Positions 17,826-26,999 of a stretch of 64,000 bases of DNA are shown here, piece after piece (positions within the stretch are counted from its first letter, which is position 1; every line of letters begins with the position of its first letter). Position numbers and translations under genes: made by a program. This DNA is from Microbacterium sp. zg-Y625 (lineage in GTDB: Bacteria; Actinomycetota; Actinomycetes; Actinomycetales; Microbacteriaceae), in assembly GCF_030246925.1 (NCBI RefSeq), contig NZ_CP126740.1, positions 3,195,776-3,259,775 of the forward strand. Direction: 5' to 3'. The notes under the pieces are model-generated. The model worked only from the letters and a program-made list of their open reading frames with translations. It was not told where the DNA came from and searched no databases.

Positions 17826-18845
17826 ATGCGCGCAGTGATCATGCAGGCCGCAGGAGACGTGCGCGTCGAAGACCGGGAGAACCCCGTGATCATCGAGCCC
17901 ACCGACGCCATCATCAAGCTCGCGGCCAGCTGCATCTGCGGCTCGGACCTGTGGCCGTACCGGGGCGCCGACAAGGTGAACCGCACCCCCATGGGGCACG
18001 AGTACGTCGGTGTCGTGACCGAGATCGGCGGGGACGTCCGCACCGTGAAGGTCGGAGACTTCGTCGTCGGGTCGTTCTTCGCTTCGGACAACACCTGCGA
18101 GATCTGCCGCGCCGGCTACCAGTCGCGCTGCGTGCACAGCGTACCCATGGGCCGCATCGGCACGCAGGCCGAGTACGCGCGCATCCCCCTGGCCGACGGC
18201 ACGCTCGTGGCGACTCCGGGTCAGCCGGATGCCGACCTGATCCCGTCGCTGCTGGCGGCATCCGATGTGCTCGGCACCGGCTGGTTCGCCGCCGTCGCCG
18301 CAGAGGTCGGCCCCGGAAAGACGGTGGCGGTCGTCGGCGACGGCGCCGTCGGCCTCATGGGGATCCTGGCCGCCCGGGAGCTCGGCGCCGATCGCATCAT
18401 CGCGATGAGCCGGCACGCCGACCGCCAGGCGCTGGCCCGCGAATTCGGTGCGACGGACATCGTCGAGGAGCGTGGCGACGACGGCGTCGCCCGCATCAAG
18501 GAGCTCACCGGCGGACTGGGCGCGCACTCGGTGATCGAAGCGGTCGGCACCCACGAGTCCATGCTGCAGGCCCTGCGCTCCACGCGACCCGGCGGCCACA
18601 TCGGGTTCGTCGGGGTATCGCACGACGTGGAGCTTCCCGGCCGGGAGCTCTTCTTCTCCCTCGTGCACCTGCACGGCGGACCGGCGCCGGTGCGGCGGTT
18701 CCTCCCCGACCTGATCCAGCGCATCTGGGACCGCGAGATCGACCCGGGCAAGGTCTTCGACCTGACGCTCCCCCTCGAGGATGCCGCAGAGGGCTACCGC
18801 GCCATGGACGAGCGCCGGGCGATCAAGGTGATGCTCACGGTGTGA
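17826..18845 (+). CDS. Zinc-dependent alcohol dehydrogenase (MDR family)
   Basis: 339 residues. The catalytic-zinc site is visible as CICGSDLWPYRG with GHEYVGVV, and the structural-zinc loop appears reduced (DNTCEICRAGYQSRC). The NAD(P)-binding stretch is VAVVGDGAVGLMGILAARELGA. Likely oxidises an alcohol or reduces an aldehyde; substrate unknown. It is followed by two short-chain dehydrogenases on the same strand, suggesting a small redox gene group. Confidence 0.9.
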   Translation: MRAVIMQAAGDVRVEDRENPVIIEPTDAIIKLAASCICGSDLWPYRGADKVNRTPMGHEYVGVVTEIGGDVRTVKVGDFVVGSFFASDNTCEICRAGYQSRCVHSVPMGRIGTQAEYARIPLADGTLVATPGQPDADLIPSLLAASDVLGTGWFAAVAAEVGPGKTVAVVGDGAVGLMGILAARELGADRIIAMSRHADRQALAREFGATDIVEERGDDGVARIKELTGGLGAHSVIEAVGTHESMLQALRSTRPGGHIGFVGVSHDVELPGRELFFSLVHLHGGPAPVRRFLPDLIQRIWDREIDPGKVFDLTLPLEDAAEGYRAMDERRAIKVMLTV

Positions 18846-18957
18846 CGGCCGGAAAACCGCCCTCGCCTGCCCCTTCCCTATGGTCTGACCACATGCCATG
18901 ATGGCAGTGAGCAGCCCGCCACCGTCGGCGGGACTCACCGAGGAAAGGCAGATCATC

Positions 18958-19740
18958 ATGGCCCGCACAGCCGTCATCACCGGCTCCGCCAGCGGCATCG
19001 GAGCGGCAACCGCGCGGTTGCTCACCGAGCGGGGCTACCGGGTCATCGGGGTCGACATCGCCGGTGCCGACGTCAACGTCGACCTCACCACGGCCGAGGG
19101 CCGCGAGAGGCTCGTCACCGAGGTCACCGACCTCTCCGACGGCACGGTCGACGTGGTCATCGCCAACGCCGGGCTGTCGTCGCCGACGGTCGCCACCGCG
19201 GCCGTCAACTACTTCGGCGCCGTCGCGACCCTCGAGGGCCTGCGGCCGCTGCTGGCGGCATCCGCCGCACCGCGTGCCGTCGCCACGGCCTCGATGGCGT
19301 CGCTGTTCCCGCCGGACGAGACGCTGCTCGAGGCATTCCTCACCGGGGACGAGCAGACCGCCCTGGCTCGCGCGGGCGAGCTCGCGGCCGGCACCCCTGA
19401 GCAGGCCAGCCTGATCTACGGCACCTCCAAGCGGGCACTCGCCCGGTGGATGCGGCGCGTGGCGGCGACCCCCGAGTGGGCCGGCGCCGGCATCGCGCTG
19501 AACGGCGTCGCACCCGGCGTCGTCGCCACCCCCATGACCGCCGACCTGACCACGACCGAAGAGGCCAAAGCGGCCCTGCTGCAGCGGGTGCCGATGCCGC
19601 TCAACGGCATCTTCGAGCCGCTCGACGTGGCCTACCTCATGGCATGGCTGGTCAGCGAGGAGAACGCGCACCTCTGCGGCCAGATGATCTTCATCGACGG
19701 CGGCTCGGATGCCGTCATCCGGGGCGACTCCACCTGGTGA
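18958..19740 (+). CDS. Short-chain dehydrogenase/reductase
   Basis: 260 residues from the ATG at 18958, which follows GAGGAAAGG; an upstream in-frame ATG at 18898 lacks a ribosome site. Motifs: VITGSASGIGAATARLL (NAD(P) binding), IANAGLSSP, and the catalytic YGTSK. The C-terminal CGQMIFIDGGSDA is typical of classical SDRs. A 3-alpha-hydroxysteroid-dehydrogenase-like substrate range is possible but not shown. Confidence 0.9.
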   Translation: MARTAVITGSASGIGAATARLLTERGYRVIGVDIAGADVNVDLTTAEGRERLVTEVTDLSDGTVDVVIANAGLSSPTVATAAVNYFGAVATLEGLRPLLAASAAPRAVATASMASLFPPDETLLEAFLTGDEQTALARAGELAAGTPEQASLIYGTSKRALARWMRRVAATPEWAGAGIALNGVAPGVVATPMTADLTTTEEAKAALLQRVPMPLNGIFEPLDVAYLMAWLVSEENAHLCGQMIFIDGGSDAVIRGDSTW

Positions 19741-19811
19741 CCGACGCCGCCGCGTGATCGGCTCCCGTCAGCGGATTACGCTGGCGGGAGCCGACGCGAG
19801 GAGGACCGCAC

Positions 19812-20663
19812 ATGAGCGCAGCGACGAGCCGGATGGATGCCGTCCGCGGCGCGACCGTGCTGATCACGGGCGGCGCCCGCGGCATGGGCGAGCTCTTCGC
19901 CCGCCGGGCCGTCGCCGGCGGCGCGCACGCGATCGCCCTGTGGGACATCGACGAGGATGCCGCGAGCGCACTGGCATCCGCGCTCAGCACCTCGGGTGTC
20001 GACGTGCGGGCCTACCGCGTCGACGTCTCTCAGCAGCACGAGATCGTCGCCGCGCTGGAGCGCGTGACCGCCGACATCGGCGCCCCCGACATCCTCGTGA
20101 ACAACGCCGGCATCGTCCGCGCGGGGGTCTTCTGGGACAACGACCCGACCCGCGACATCGAGATGACGATGCGGGTGAACACCCTCGCGGCGATGTGGCT
20201 GACCCGCGAGGTGCTGCCGGCGATGATCGCCGACACCAGCCGACCCAAGCGCATCCTCAACATCGCGTCCGCGGCGGGGACGCTCGCCAACCCCAACATG
20301 GCGGTCTACGCGGCATCCAAGTGGGCGATGATCGGCTGGAGCGACTCGGTGCGACTCGAGCTGCGCGCGCGCGGCCACCGCCACGTCACCGTGACGACGT
20401 TCTGCCCGAGCTATGTCTCCACCGGCATGTTCGCCGGGGCGCGCGGGCCGCTGCTGACCCCGATCATGACCCCGCGCCAGGCGACGCACGCCGCGTGGCA
20501 GGGGATGGTGCGCGGCACGCCGATGGTGCTGCGCCCGTGGACGGTGAAGCTGGCCATGGCGCTGCGCGGCATCCTGCCCACCCGCGTCTGGGACGTCGTT
20601 GCCGACAAGGTGTTCAAGGTGTATTCCTCGATGGACCACTTCACCGGTCGCGGCGGCTCGTAG
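19812..20663 (+). CDS. Short-chain dehydrogenase/reductase
   Basis: 283 residues with LITGGARGMGELFARRA near residue 16, VNNAGIVRAG in the middle and the catalytic YAASK. The C-terminal part carries a hydrophobic, basic stretch (KLAMALRGILPTRVWDVVADKVFKVYSSM) often seen in membrane-associated SDRs that act on lipid substrates; this is suggestive only. It is the third oxidoreductase in a row on the plus strand. Confidence 0.9.
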   Translation: MSAATSRMDAVRGATVLITGGARGMGELFARRAVAGGAHAIALWDIDEDAASALASALSTSGVDVRAYRVDVSQQHEIVAALERVTADIGAPDILVNNAGIVRAGVFWDNDPTRDIEMTMRVNTLAAMWLTREVLPAMIADTSRPKRILNIASAAGTLANPNMAVYAASKWAMIGWSDSVRLELRARGHRHVTVTTFCPSYVSTGMFAGARGPLLTPIMTPRQATHAAWQGMVRGTPMVLRPWTVKLAMALRGILPTRVWDVVADKVFKVYSSMDHFTGRGGS

Positions 20664-20685
20664 CCTCGCCGCAGGAGGAGCAGCC

Positions 20686-21300
20686 GTGAAAGTCGACCTC
20701 AAGAAGCAGATCGCGACCTACACCGCTCCGGCGGGCGCGTTCGAGGTGGTCACGGTGCCCCCGCTGCAGTACCTCATGCTCGACGGGCACGGCGATCCGA
20801 ACACGTCTCAGGCTTACGCCGACGCGCTGTCGACGCTGTATCCCGTGGCGTACAAGCTGAAGTTCTTCAGCAAGACCACCCTCGACATGGATTACGTCGT
20901 CATGCCGCTGGAGGCGCTGTGGTGGGCACAGGACATGACAGCGTTCACCGCCGCCCGGGACAAGTCCCAGTGGGACTGGACCGTGATGAACCTCGTGCCG
21001 CACTGGATCACCGATGACCACGTCGCCGACGTCATCGCGATGCTGGAGCAGAAGGGCGACGCGCCGTCGCTGGATCTCATCCGGCTGGCCACCCTCGATG
21101 AGGGCCTCGCGGTGCAGACGCTGCACGTCGGCTCGTACGACGACGAGGCCCCGGTGCTCGCGCGCCTGCACGAGGAGTACCTTCCTGCGAACGGGCTGGT
21201 CGCCACCGGCAGGCACCACGAGATCTACCTCAACGACCCGCGCCACACCGAGGCCGACAAGCTCAGGACGATCCTGCGTCAGCCGGTCGCCCACACCTGA
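20686..21300 (+). CDS. GyrI-like small-molecule-binding protein
   Basis: 204 residues from the GTG at 20686, preceded by AGGAGGAG. The pattern VTVPPLQYLMLDGHGDP ... MPLEALWW ... RHHEIYLNDPRHTEADKLRTILRQPV matches the stand-alone GyrI-like/SOUL-fold proteins related to the ligand domain of BmrR-type regulators. No DNA-binding domain is attached. Ligand and role unknown. It starts 22 bp after the SDR gene and may be cotranscribed. Confidence 0.82.
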   Translation: MKVDLKKQIATYTAPAGAFEVVTVPPLQYLMLDGHGDPNTSQAYADALSTLYPVAYKLKFFSKTTLDMDYVVMPLEALWWAQDMTAFTAARDKSQWDWTVMNLVPHWITDDHVADVIAMLEQKGDAPSLDLIRLATLDEGLAVQTLHVGSYDDEAPVLARLHEEYLPANGLVATGRHHEIYLNDPRHTEADKLRTILRQPVAHT

Positions 21301-21328
21301 GCAGCCCGAGCCACCGGACCGGCGCCCC

Positions 21329-22294
21329 CTACAGCGCCCGGTGCTCGAGCAGCCGGGCCAGGATCGAGCCTTCTGGGACCGCGGCGGGGTCGTACTTGTA
21401 ACTGAGCTTCTGCACGATCGACAGGCGCGCCATGATGTCGGCGACGCCGGGGAACCAGGGCTCCATCATGCTCAGCTGCAGCAGGTGGCTGGCGGTGCTC
21501 GAAAGGGAGGGAACCCGCGACCACTGCCCGCGGAACTCCGGGATCAGTGAGTGAAGGGTCTCGAAGATGCGGTGATAGAGGAAGTAGTCGGGCACGTCGT
21601 CGCGCGCCTCCCACCACATCTCGAGGGCGACCCGCTGCAGCCTGATCACAAGAGAGCCCGGCACGGCGGCGATGAACCAGTTGCCGATCTCGCGATGCGT
21701 CCAGCGGGGATAGACGACGCCCGCGTCGAGGTACGTGAGGATCGCCTCGTCGAGCGGGCCGGGTAGCCAGCAGGTGGCATCCACCCAGATCCCGCCGTAC
21801 TTCTCCAGCAGCGCCACGCGCACGTAGTCGGCGAAGTGCGCCGGATGGTGCTCGGCGAGCACCGACGTGACGCGATCCGGAATGGCGATCAGTTCGCGGA
21901 TGCCGGCGGCGTCGAGCACACGGGCATCGGGATGCACCTCGCGCACCCTGTCGATGCAGGCACGCACGAGCTCGGGCGCCTGATCGACGCCCGCATCCCA
22001 GTAGCAGTAGACCGCCAGCTCGTCGGTGCCGACGCGTCCGCCGTCGCGGGCGGCCAGGCGCCTGCCGTGGGACGCACGCCCGCGGCCCGCGGGCAGCCCC
22101 GCGGCGGCGCGCAGCTCGGGTACCCGCGGAGTGAAGAAGTCCGTCACGATGCGCCCGCCCCGCCGGGCGGCGACCGGGTCGACGGCGTCCTTGAACCGCT
22201 CCATCCGCGAGAACTGCGATTCCAGCCCTGCGAGGAAGGCGGCCACGGGGCCGGCAGGCGGAGGCAGGGGCCGGGCGACGCTGTCGTCACTCAT
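21329..22294 (-). CDS. Capsular polysaccharide synthesis glycosyltransferase (GT32-like)
   Basis: 321 residues. The segment YVRVALLEKYGGIWVDATCWL has the DxT/D-type nucleotide-sugar site and the LxxYGGIYxD pattern of glycosyltransferases of the mannosyltransferase OCH1/capsule family. It would add sugars to a surface or lipid-linked polymer. It stands alone on the minus strand, convergent with the GyrI-like gene, with no other polysaccharide gene beside it. Confidence 0.8.
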   Translation of the reverse strand: MSDDSVARPLPPPAGPVAAFLAGLESQFSRMERFKDAVDPVAARRGGRIVTDFFTPRVPELRAAAGLPAGRGRASHGRRLAARDGGRVGTDELAVYCYWDAGVDQAPELVRACIDRVREVHPDARVLDAAGIRELIAIPDRVTSVLAEHHPAHFADYVRVALLEKYGGIWVDATCWLPGPLDEAILTYLDAGVVYPRWTHREIGNWFIAAVPGSLVIRLQRVALEMWWEARDDVPDYFLYHRIFETLHSLIPEFRGQWSRVPSLSSTASHLLQLSMMEPWFPGVADIMARLSIVQKLSYKYDPAAVPEGSILARLLEHRAL

Positions 22295-22451
22295 CGGGCG
22301 GCTCGGCTGTCGCGACCGCGGGCGCCTGGCGTCATGGCCTCATCATGGCGCGCCGACGGCCGCGCAACCACCCCTTCGAGCCGTGCGGCGGCCCGGAGAC
22401 GCAGGCGAGGTGGGTGCGGCGCGGCGCCCGACGGCGACGTAATCTTGTCCG

Positions 22452-24173
22452 GTGCTCCTGAACGAAACCCGCGCCTGGAACCGCTTCTACGCCGAAGGCA
22501 CCCCCGTCGACATCGAGCTGCCGACGGGCTCCTTGGTCGACCTGCTCGACGAGCGGGCCGCGCAGTACGCCGACCGCCCCGCCGTGACGTTCTTCGGCGC
22601 CTCGCAGACCTACCGGGAACTGGCCGACCGCGTCTCCCGGGTGGCCGGCGGCCTGGCGGCGCTCGGAGTGAAGGCAGGCGACCGCGTGGCGCTCGTGCTG
22701 CCGAATGCACCACAGCACCTCGCCGCCTTCTACGCCGTGCTGCGCCTGGGCGCGATCGTCGTCGAGCACAACCCGCTGTACACCCGCGACGAGCTCGAGG
22801 TGCAGTTCCGCGACCATGGCGCCACCGTCGTCATCACCTGGGACAAGATGGCCCCGGTGATCCAGTCGCTGCCCGCCGATCTCGGCATCCGCACGATCGT
22901 CTCGGTCGACATCACCCGCGCGATGCCGCTGACGACCCGTCTCGCGCTGCGCCTGCCGATCGCGAAGGCGAAGGCCTCCCGCAACAAGCTCACCGCTCCC
23001 GCGCCCGGCACCATCCCGTTCTCGCAACTCGAGAAGTCCGCCCCGCTGCCGGCATCCACCCCTCGCCCCTCGGTGACCGACATCGCGTGCCTGCAGTACA
23101 CCTCGGGCACCACCGGCACCCCCAAGGGCGCGATCATCACGCACGGCAACCTGTGGGCCAACGCCCGCCAGGGTGGGGCCTGGATGCCGCGCTTCGCACA
23201 CGGCGAAGGCCGCATCTACGGTCTGCTGCCGATGTTCCACTCGTTCGGGGTGCTGCTGTCGGTGATCTACGCCGTCGAAACGGGCTCGAACGCGGTGCTC
23301 TTCCCCACGTTCGACCCCGAACTGGTCTCACAGGCGGCGAAGAAGTACCCGCCGACGTTCATCCCCGCCGTGCCCCCGATGTTCGACCGGCTCGCCCGCG
23401 TCGCCCGCGACGGCAAGCTCGACCTCTCCGGCGTCGTCTACGCCATCTCCGGCGCGATGACCCTCACCCCGGCGATCGTGAAGCGCTGGGAGGAGCTGGC
23501 CGGCAGCATGCTCAACGAGGGCTACGGGCTCACCGAGACGAGCCCTGTCGCCCTTGCGAACCCGTTCAACTCCTCGCGGAAGATCGGCGCCATCGGCATC
23601 CCGTTCCCCTCCACCGACATCCGCGTCGTCGATCCCAACGAGCCCACCCATGAGGTGGAGCAGGGCGAGGTCGGCGAGCTGCTGATCAAGGGTCCGCAGG
23701 TGTTCCAGGGCTACTGGAACCGTCCGGAGGAGACGGCGCAGGCGCTGCTCGAGGGCGGCTGGCTGCGCACCGGCGACCTCGTGATGCAGGACGAAGACGG
23801 CTTCGTCACGGTCGTCGACCGCAAGAAGGAGATCATCATCACGGGCGGCTTCAACGTCGCCCCCAGCGAGGTGGAGAAGGTGCTGAACGCGGTGCCGGGC
23901 GTGGCGGCATCCGCCGTCGTCGGCATCCCCCGCGGCGGCGGTGCCGAGGTCGTGACGGCCGTCGTCGTGCTCGAGCCGGGCGCGACGTTCGATGAGGATG
24001 CCGCCCGCGCCGCGGCCCGCGAGCACCTCGCCGAATACAAGCGCCCGAGCGCCTACCGCGTGTGGGAGGAGCTTCCGACGTCGCTCATCGGCAAGGTGCT
24101 GCGCCGGCGCGTGCGCGACACGCTCATCGCCGACCGCAACGCGGTGCGGGCCACCCCGGTCGACGAGGACTGA
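22452..24173 (+). CDS. Long-chain acyl-CoA synthetase (AMP-forming)
   Basis: 573 residues with the AMP-binding signature YTSGTTGTPKGAIITHGN, the adenylation motif GYGLTETSPV, the hinge region RTGDLVMQDEDGFVTVVDRKKE, and the C-terminal lysine context SLIGKVLRR. It activates fatty or aromatic acids to acyl-CoA via acyl-AMP. The start is a GTG at 22452. It is a single transcription unit, convergent with the DUF2255 gene. Confidence 0.93.
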   Translation: MLLNETRAWNRFYAEGTPVDIELPTGSLVDLLDERAAQYADRPAVTFFGASQTYRELADRVSRVAGGLAALGVKAGDRVALVLPNAPQHLAAFYAVLRLGAIVVEHNPLYTRDELEVQFRDHGATVVITWDKMAPVIQSLPADLGIRTIVSVDITRAMPLTTRLALRLPIAKAKASRNKLTAPAPGTIPFSQLEKSAPLPASTPRPSVTDIACLQYTSGTTGTPKGAIITHGNLWANARQGGAWMPRFAHGEGRIYGLLPMFHSFGVLLSVIYAVETGSNAVLFPTFDPELVSQAAKKYPPTFIPAVPPMFDRLARVARDGKLDLSGVVYAISGAMTLTPAIVKRWEELAGSMLNEGYGLTETSPVALANPFNSSRKIGAIGIPFPSTDIRVVDPNEPTHEVEQGEVGELLIKGPQVFQGYWNRPEETAQALLEGGWLRTGDLVMQDEDGFVTVVDRKKEIIITGGFNVAPSEVEKVLNAVPGVAASAVVGIPRGGGAEVVTAVVVLEPGATFDEDAARAAAREHLAEYKRPSAYRVWEELPTSLIGKVLRRRVRDTLIADRNAVRATPVDED

Positions 24174-24200
24174 GTCGACGGGGGGCTGCCTTTCCACTGT

Positions 24201-24260
24201 CCCGGATGAGGGAATCCGCCGAAACGCGGATCCCCGCGGCCGAAACGGTCCGCATCCGGG
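24201..24260. repeat. Inverted-repeat region between convergent genes, possible terminator
   Basis: CCCGGATG (24201-24208) and CATCCGGG (24253-24260) are perfect complements and enclose a smaller hairpin (TCCGC/GCGGA) and two copies of CCGAAACG. It lies between the stop of the acyl-CoA synthetase gene and the convergent 24308 gene. There is no T-run, so calling it a terminator is tentative. Confidence 0.35.
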
Positions 24261-24307
24261 CAGATCCCCGCATTCCGGCAAACCACCGCCCCGGCGCGGT
24301 GCCGCGC

Positions 24308-24688
24308 TCAGCGCGGATCGAGCCGCAGCGTCGTCTCGTAGGATGCCGGCCCGGTGACCGTGCCGACGATCTGCGGCCCGAAGCGGTCGTACTTGGCGTG
24401 GTAGGCGGCATCCACCGCCTGCTGCGTCGCCTCGTCGCCGGCATCGACCGCGGTGAAGCTCACCGGCCGATCCACCACGTCGGCGCGGATGCGCCCGATG
24501 CCGGCACGCCGCGCCCGCCGGTACCAGGGGTTGTCCGGACCGTACGCCGACCGGATGTACAGGTCGTCGCCGGCACGCACCCCCCAGATGGTGACGAACG
24601 GGCGGTCCGTGCCATCGGGGCGGACCGAGGAGACCTGCAACTCCTCCGCACCGCCGATCGTCGCGAGGTCATCGGCATCCCACGGCAT
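24308..24688 (-). CDS. DUF2255/nitroreductase-fold small protein
   Basis: 126 residues from the ATG at 24688, preceded by GAGGGGGAAG. The sequence WDADDLATIGGAEELQVSSVRPDG and the following FVTIWGVRAGDDLYIRSAYGPDNPWYRRA match the DUF2255 type of split-barrel, possibly flavin-binding, proteins. Activity not established. It is divergent from the TfoX-like gene. Confidence 0.8.
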   Translation of the reverse strand: MPWDADDLATIGGAEELQVSSVRPDGTDRPFVTIWGVRAGDDLYIRSAYGPDNPWYRRARRAGIGRIRADVVDRPVSFTAVDAGDEATQQAVDAAYHAKYDRFGPQIVGTVTGPASYETTLRLDPR

Positions 24689-24839
24689 CTCTTCCCCCTC
24701 CGGCTCGCACGGCGCAGGTCGCCGGGCGGCTGGCTCCGACCGTACGACCGGGCGGGCGAGCGCGCCAGTGTCCCCCTCGACGGCAGCGCGGTCGCGCTCT
24801 ACGCTGACCGGCATCCGGACGACGCTGCGAGGTGATGAC

Positions 24840-25178
24840 ATGACCGTGATGGTGGATGCGGCGCGGCGCGATCTGCTCGACCGCGTGCTGCGGCGACTTC
24901 CGGCGGGGTCGGTGCGCGAAGTGCCGATGTTCGGCACCATCGCCGTGATGTTCGACGGATCGATGCTCGTCGCGGCCCGCAAGGACCTGGGACTGCTCGT
25001 GCACGTCAGCGCCGACGACGACGCCGATCTCGTGACGCGGCCCGAGGCCGTGCGCGCCGAGATGGGCCCCGGTCGTTCCATGGGCCCTGGGTGGATCCAC
25101 ATCCACCCCGATGCGGCGCAGGACGAGGGGACGCTGGACTTCTGGGTCGCGCAGGCGCTGCAGCGCCAGGCCGGCTGA
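24840..25178 (+). CDS. TfoX N-terminal-domain-like protein
   Basis: 112 residues. VREVPMFGTIAVMFDGSMLVAARKDLGLLVHV matches TfoX_N proteins, which in some bacteria relate to competence control but in actinobacteria are mostly uncharacterised. The ATG at 24840 follows GAGGTGATGAC. It precedes an EamA transporter by 25 bp on the same strand. Confidence 0.82.
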   Translation: MTVMVDAARRDLLDRVLRRLPAGSVREVPMFGTIAVMFDGSMLVAARKDLGLLVHVSADDDADLVTRPEAVRAEMGPGRSMGPGWIHIHPDAAQDEGTLDFWVAQALQRQAG

Positions 25179-25203
25179 TCCGCCGCGTCTCAGGCTGGAT
25201 GCC

Positions 25204-26049
25204 GTGAGCCCCGGGATCCTGCTGGCGCTGGCGTCGGCGATCGCGTACGGCACGTCGGACTTCATCGGGGGCGTCGGTGCCCGGCGGTGCTCGCCGTGGC
25301 TGATCCTGTTGGTCGGTCAGATCGCGGGGACCATCGCCCTGCTGGCCGCGGGGCTCCTCCTCGGCGGAACCCCGACGGCGACCGACTTCGGGTGGGGTGT
25401 GCTCGCCGGCGTCGGTTCCGCGGCGGGCGGACTGTTCCTGTATCGAGGGCTGGCGCGCGGTCGCATGGGTCTGGTGGCGCCGCTGTCGGCCGTCGGGGCA
25501 GCGGCGCTGCCCGTGATCGCGGGTGTCGTGCTCGGCGAGCGCCCCGGTCTGCTGGTGTGGGCGGGCATCGTCATCGCCCTCCCCGGGATCTGGCTGGTCT
25601 CGCGCGAGACCGGCACCGGCACCGGCCGCCCGCAGCGGTCGTGGGGTGCGCTCGGCGACGGCGCCCTCGCGGGTGCGGGGTTCGGGCTGCTGTTCGTCTG
25701 CCTGGCCCAGATCGGGCCCGATGCGGGGCTGCTGCCGCTCGCGGCGAACCAGGCCACCGGCGCGGTGCTCGCCGGCATCGGCGTCGCAGCCGTGCGACCC
25801 CGCGGGCACAGCATGCGCACGGCCGTCGGCTGGGGCACCGCGGCAGGACTGACCGGCGCCGCCGGAACGGTCGCCTTCCTGCTGTCCAGCGGAACCACCT
25901 CGCTGGCTGTAGCGGCCGTGCTCACCTCGCTCTATCCTGCGGTCACCGTGCTGCTGGCCGCCGGCGTGCTCCGCGAGCGACTCAGCGCACCGCAGGGTGC
26001 CGGCATCGGCATCTGCACGCTCGCGATCATCGCGCTCTCGCTGGACTGA
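25204..26049 (+). CDS. EamA/DMT-family transporter
   Basis: 281 residues from the GTG at 25204. About ten hydrophobic helices form two EamA repeats, with typical stretches SAIAYGTSDFIGGVGARR at the start and TSLYPAVTVLLAAGVLRERLSAPQ near the end. The family exports metabolites or drugs; substrate unknown. The start has no strong ribosome site and may depend on readthrough from the TfoX-like gene. It is followed by the MBL-fold gene. Confidence 0.88.
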   Translation: MSPGILLALASAIAYGTSDFIGGVGARRCSPWLILLVGQIAGTIALLAAGLLLGGTPTATDFGWGVLAGVGSAAGGLFLYRGLARGRMGLVAPLSAVGAAALPVIAGVVLGERPGLLVWAGIVIALPGIWLVSRETGTGTGRPQRSWGALGDGALAGAGFGLLFVCLAQIGPDAGLLPLAANQATGAVLAGIGVAAVRPRGHSMRTAVGWGTAAGLTGAAGTVAFLLSSGTTSLAVAAVLTSLYPAVTVLLAAGVLRERLSAPQGAGIGICTLAIIALSLD

Positions 26050-26131
26050 GCGCCCGGAACACGAAGGACTCCTCGATGGCACTGCTCGCACCGACGGCCG
26101 CCCCGAACCCGTCCACCCCCGGGCCACGGTC

Positions 26132-26959
26132 ATGCTGACCCCCGTCGCCCCCGGCGTCTTCGCCCACCAGAGCCCGTTGCTGCGCAACAACACCGTCGTC
26201 GTGCAGGGCGACGACGACGGTGTGCTGCTGGTCGATCCCGGCATCACCGAGGCGGAGATGCGGTGCCTCGCCGACGACCTGCGCGCCCTCGGGATGCCGG
26301 TGGTCGCCGGCTTCGCCACGCACCCCGACTGGGACCACGCGCTGTGGCATCCGGAGTTGGGAGACGCCCCACGCTGGGGCACGGCGGCGTGTGCGGCGTT
26401 CCTGCGCGACCTGCGGTCGCAGAGCGACTGGCAGCAGCGCTTCGCCGACGCCCTGCCCCCCGAGATCATCACGGACGTGCCGATAGAGCCGTTCGGCCTG
26501 ATCGACGCGCTGCCCCGCGACGGGGCGCGCGTCCCCTGGAACGGCCCCGAGGTGCGGGTCGTCGCCCACCCCGGTCACGCCATCGGGCACGCGGCGCTCG
26601 TGGTGGAGGGATGCCGCGTGCTCATCGCCGGGGACATGCTGTCGGACGTCTTCGTGCCCATGCCCGACCTCGAGGGCGCTGACGATCCGCTGGGCGACTA
26701 CCTCGCGGGGCTCGATGCGCTGGCGTCCGTCGCCGACCAGGTGGACGCGTTCGTCCCCGGACACGGCTCGGCCGGTGACGCCACGCAGCTGCGGCAGCGG
26801 CTGGCGCTGGACCGCCGCTACATCGAGACGCTGCGCGACGGCGGGGTGTTCGAAGACCCCCGGATCGACGCGCCCGAGCCCGGCTGGGAGTGGGTGGCCG
26901 ACCTGCATGCCGGGCAGGTCGACAGCGCCGCGCGACGGGGCGGGGCCAGCCCGCGGTGA
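26132..26959 (+). CDS. MBL-fold metallo-hydrolase
   Basis: 275 residues from the ATG at 26132. The metal site reads THPDWDH where most of the superfamily has THxHxDH, so one metal-binding His is replaced by Asp. Later metal residues are visible: VVAHPGHAIGHAAL, LIAGDMLSD and VPGHGSAGD. Probably a Zn-dependent hydrolase of unknown substrate. It ends with an RRGGASPR tail and converges with the class II amidotransferase gene. Confidence 0.85.
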   Translation: MLTPVAPGVFAHQSPLLRNNTVVVQGDDDGVLLVDPGITEAEMRCLADDLRALGMPVVAGFATHPDWDHALWHPELGDAPRWGTAACAAFLRDLRSQSDWQQRFADALPPEIITDVPIEPFGLIDALPRDGARVPWNGPEVRVVAHPGHAIGHAALVVEGCRVLIAGDMLSDVFVPMPDLEGADDPLGDYLAGLDALASVADQVDAFVPGHGSAGDATQLRQRLALDRRYIETLRDGGVFEDPRIDAPEPGWEWVADLHAGQVDSAARRGGASPR

Positions 26960-26999
26960 GGCGGCGAGCGCCAAGCCCCCGCGCGTCCACCCGGCGGCG

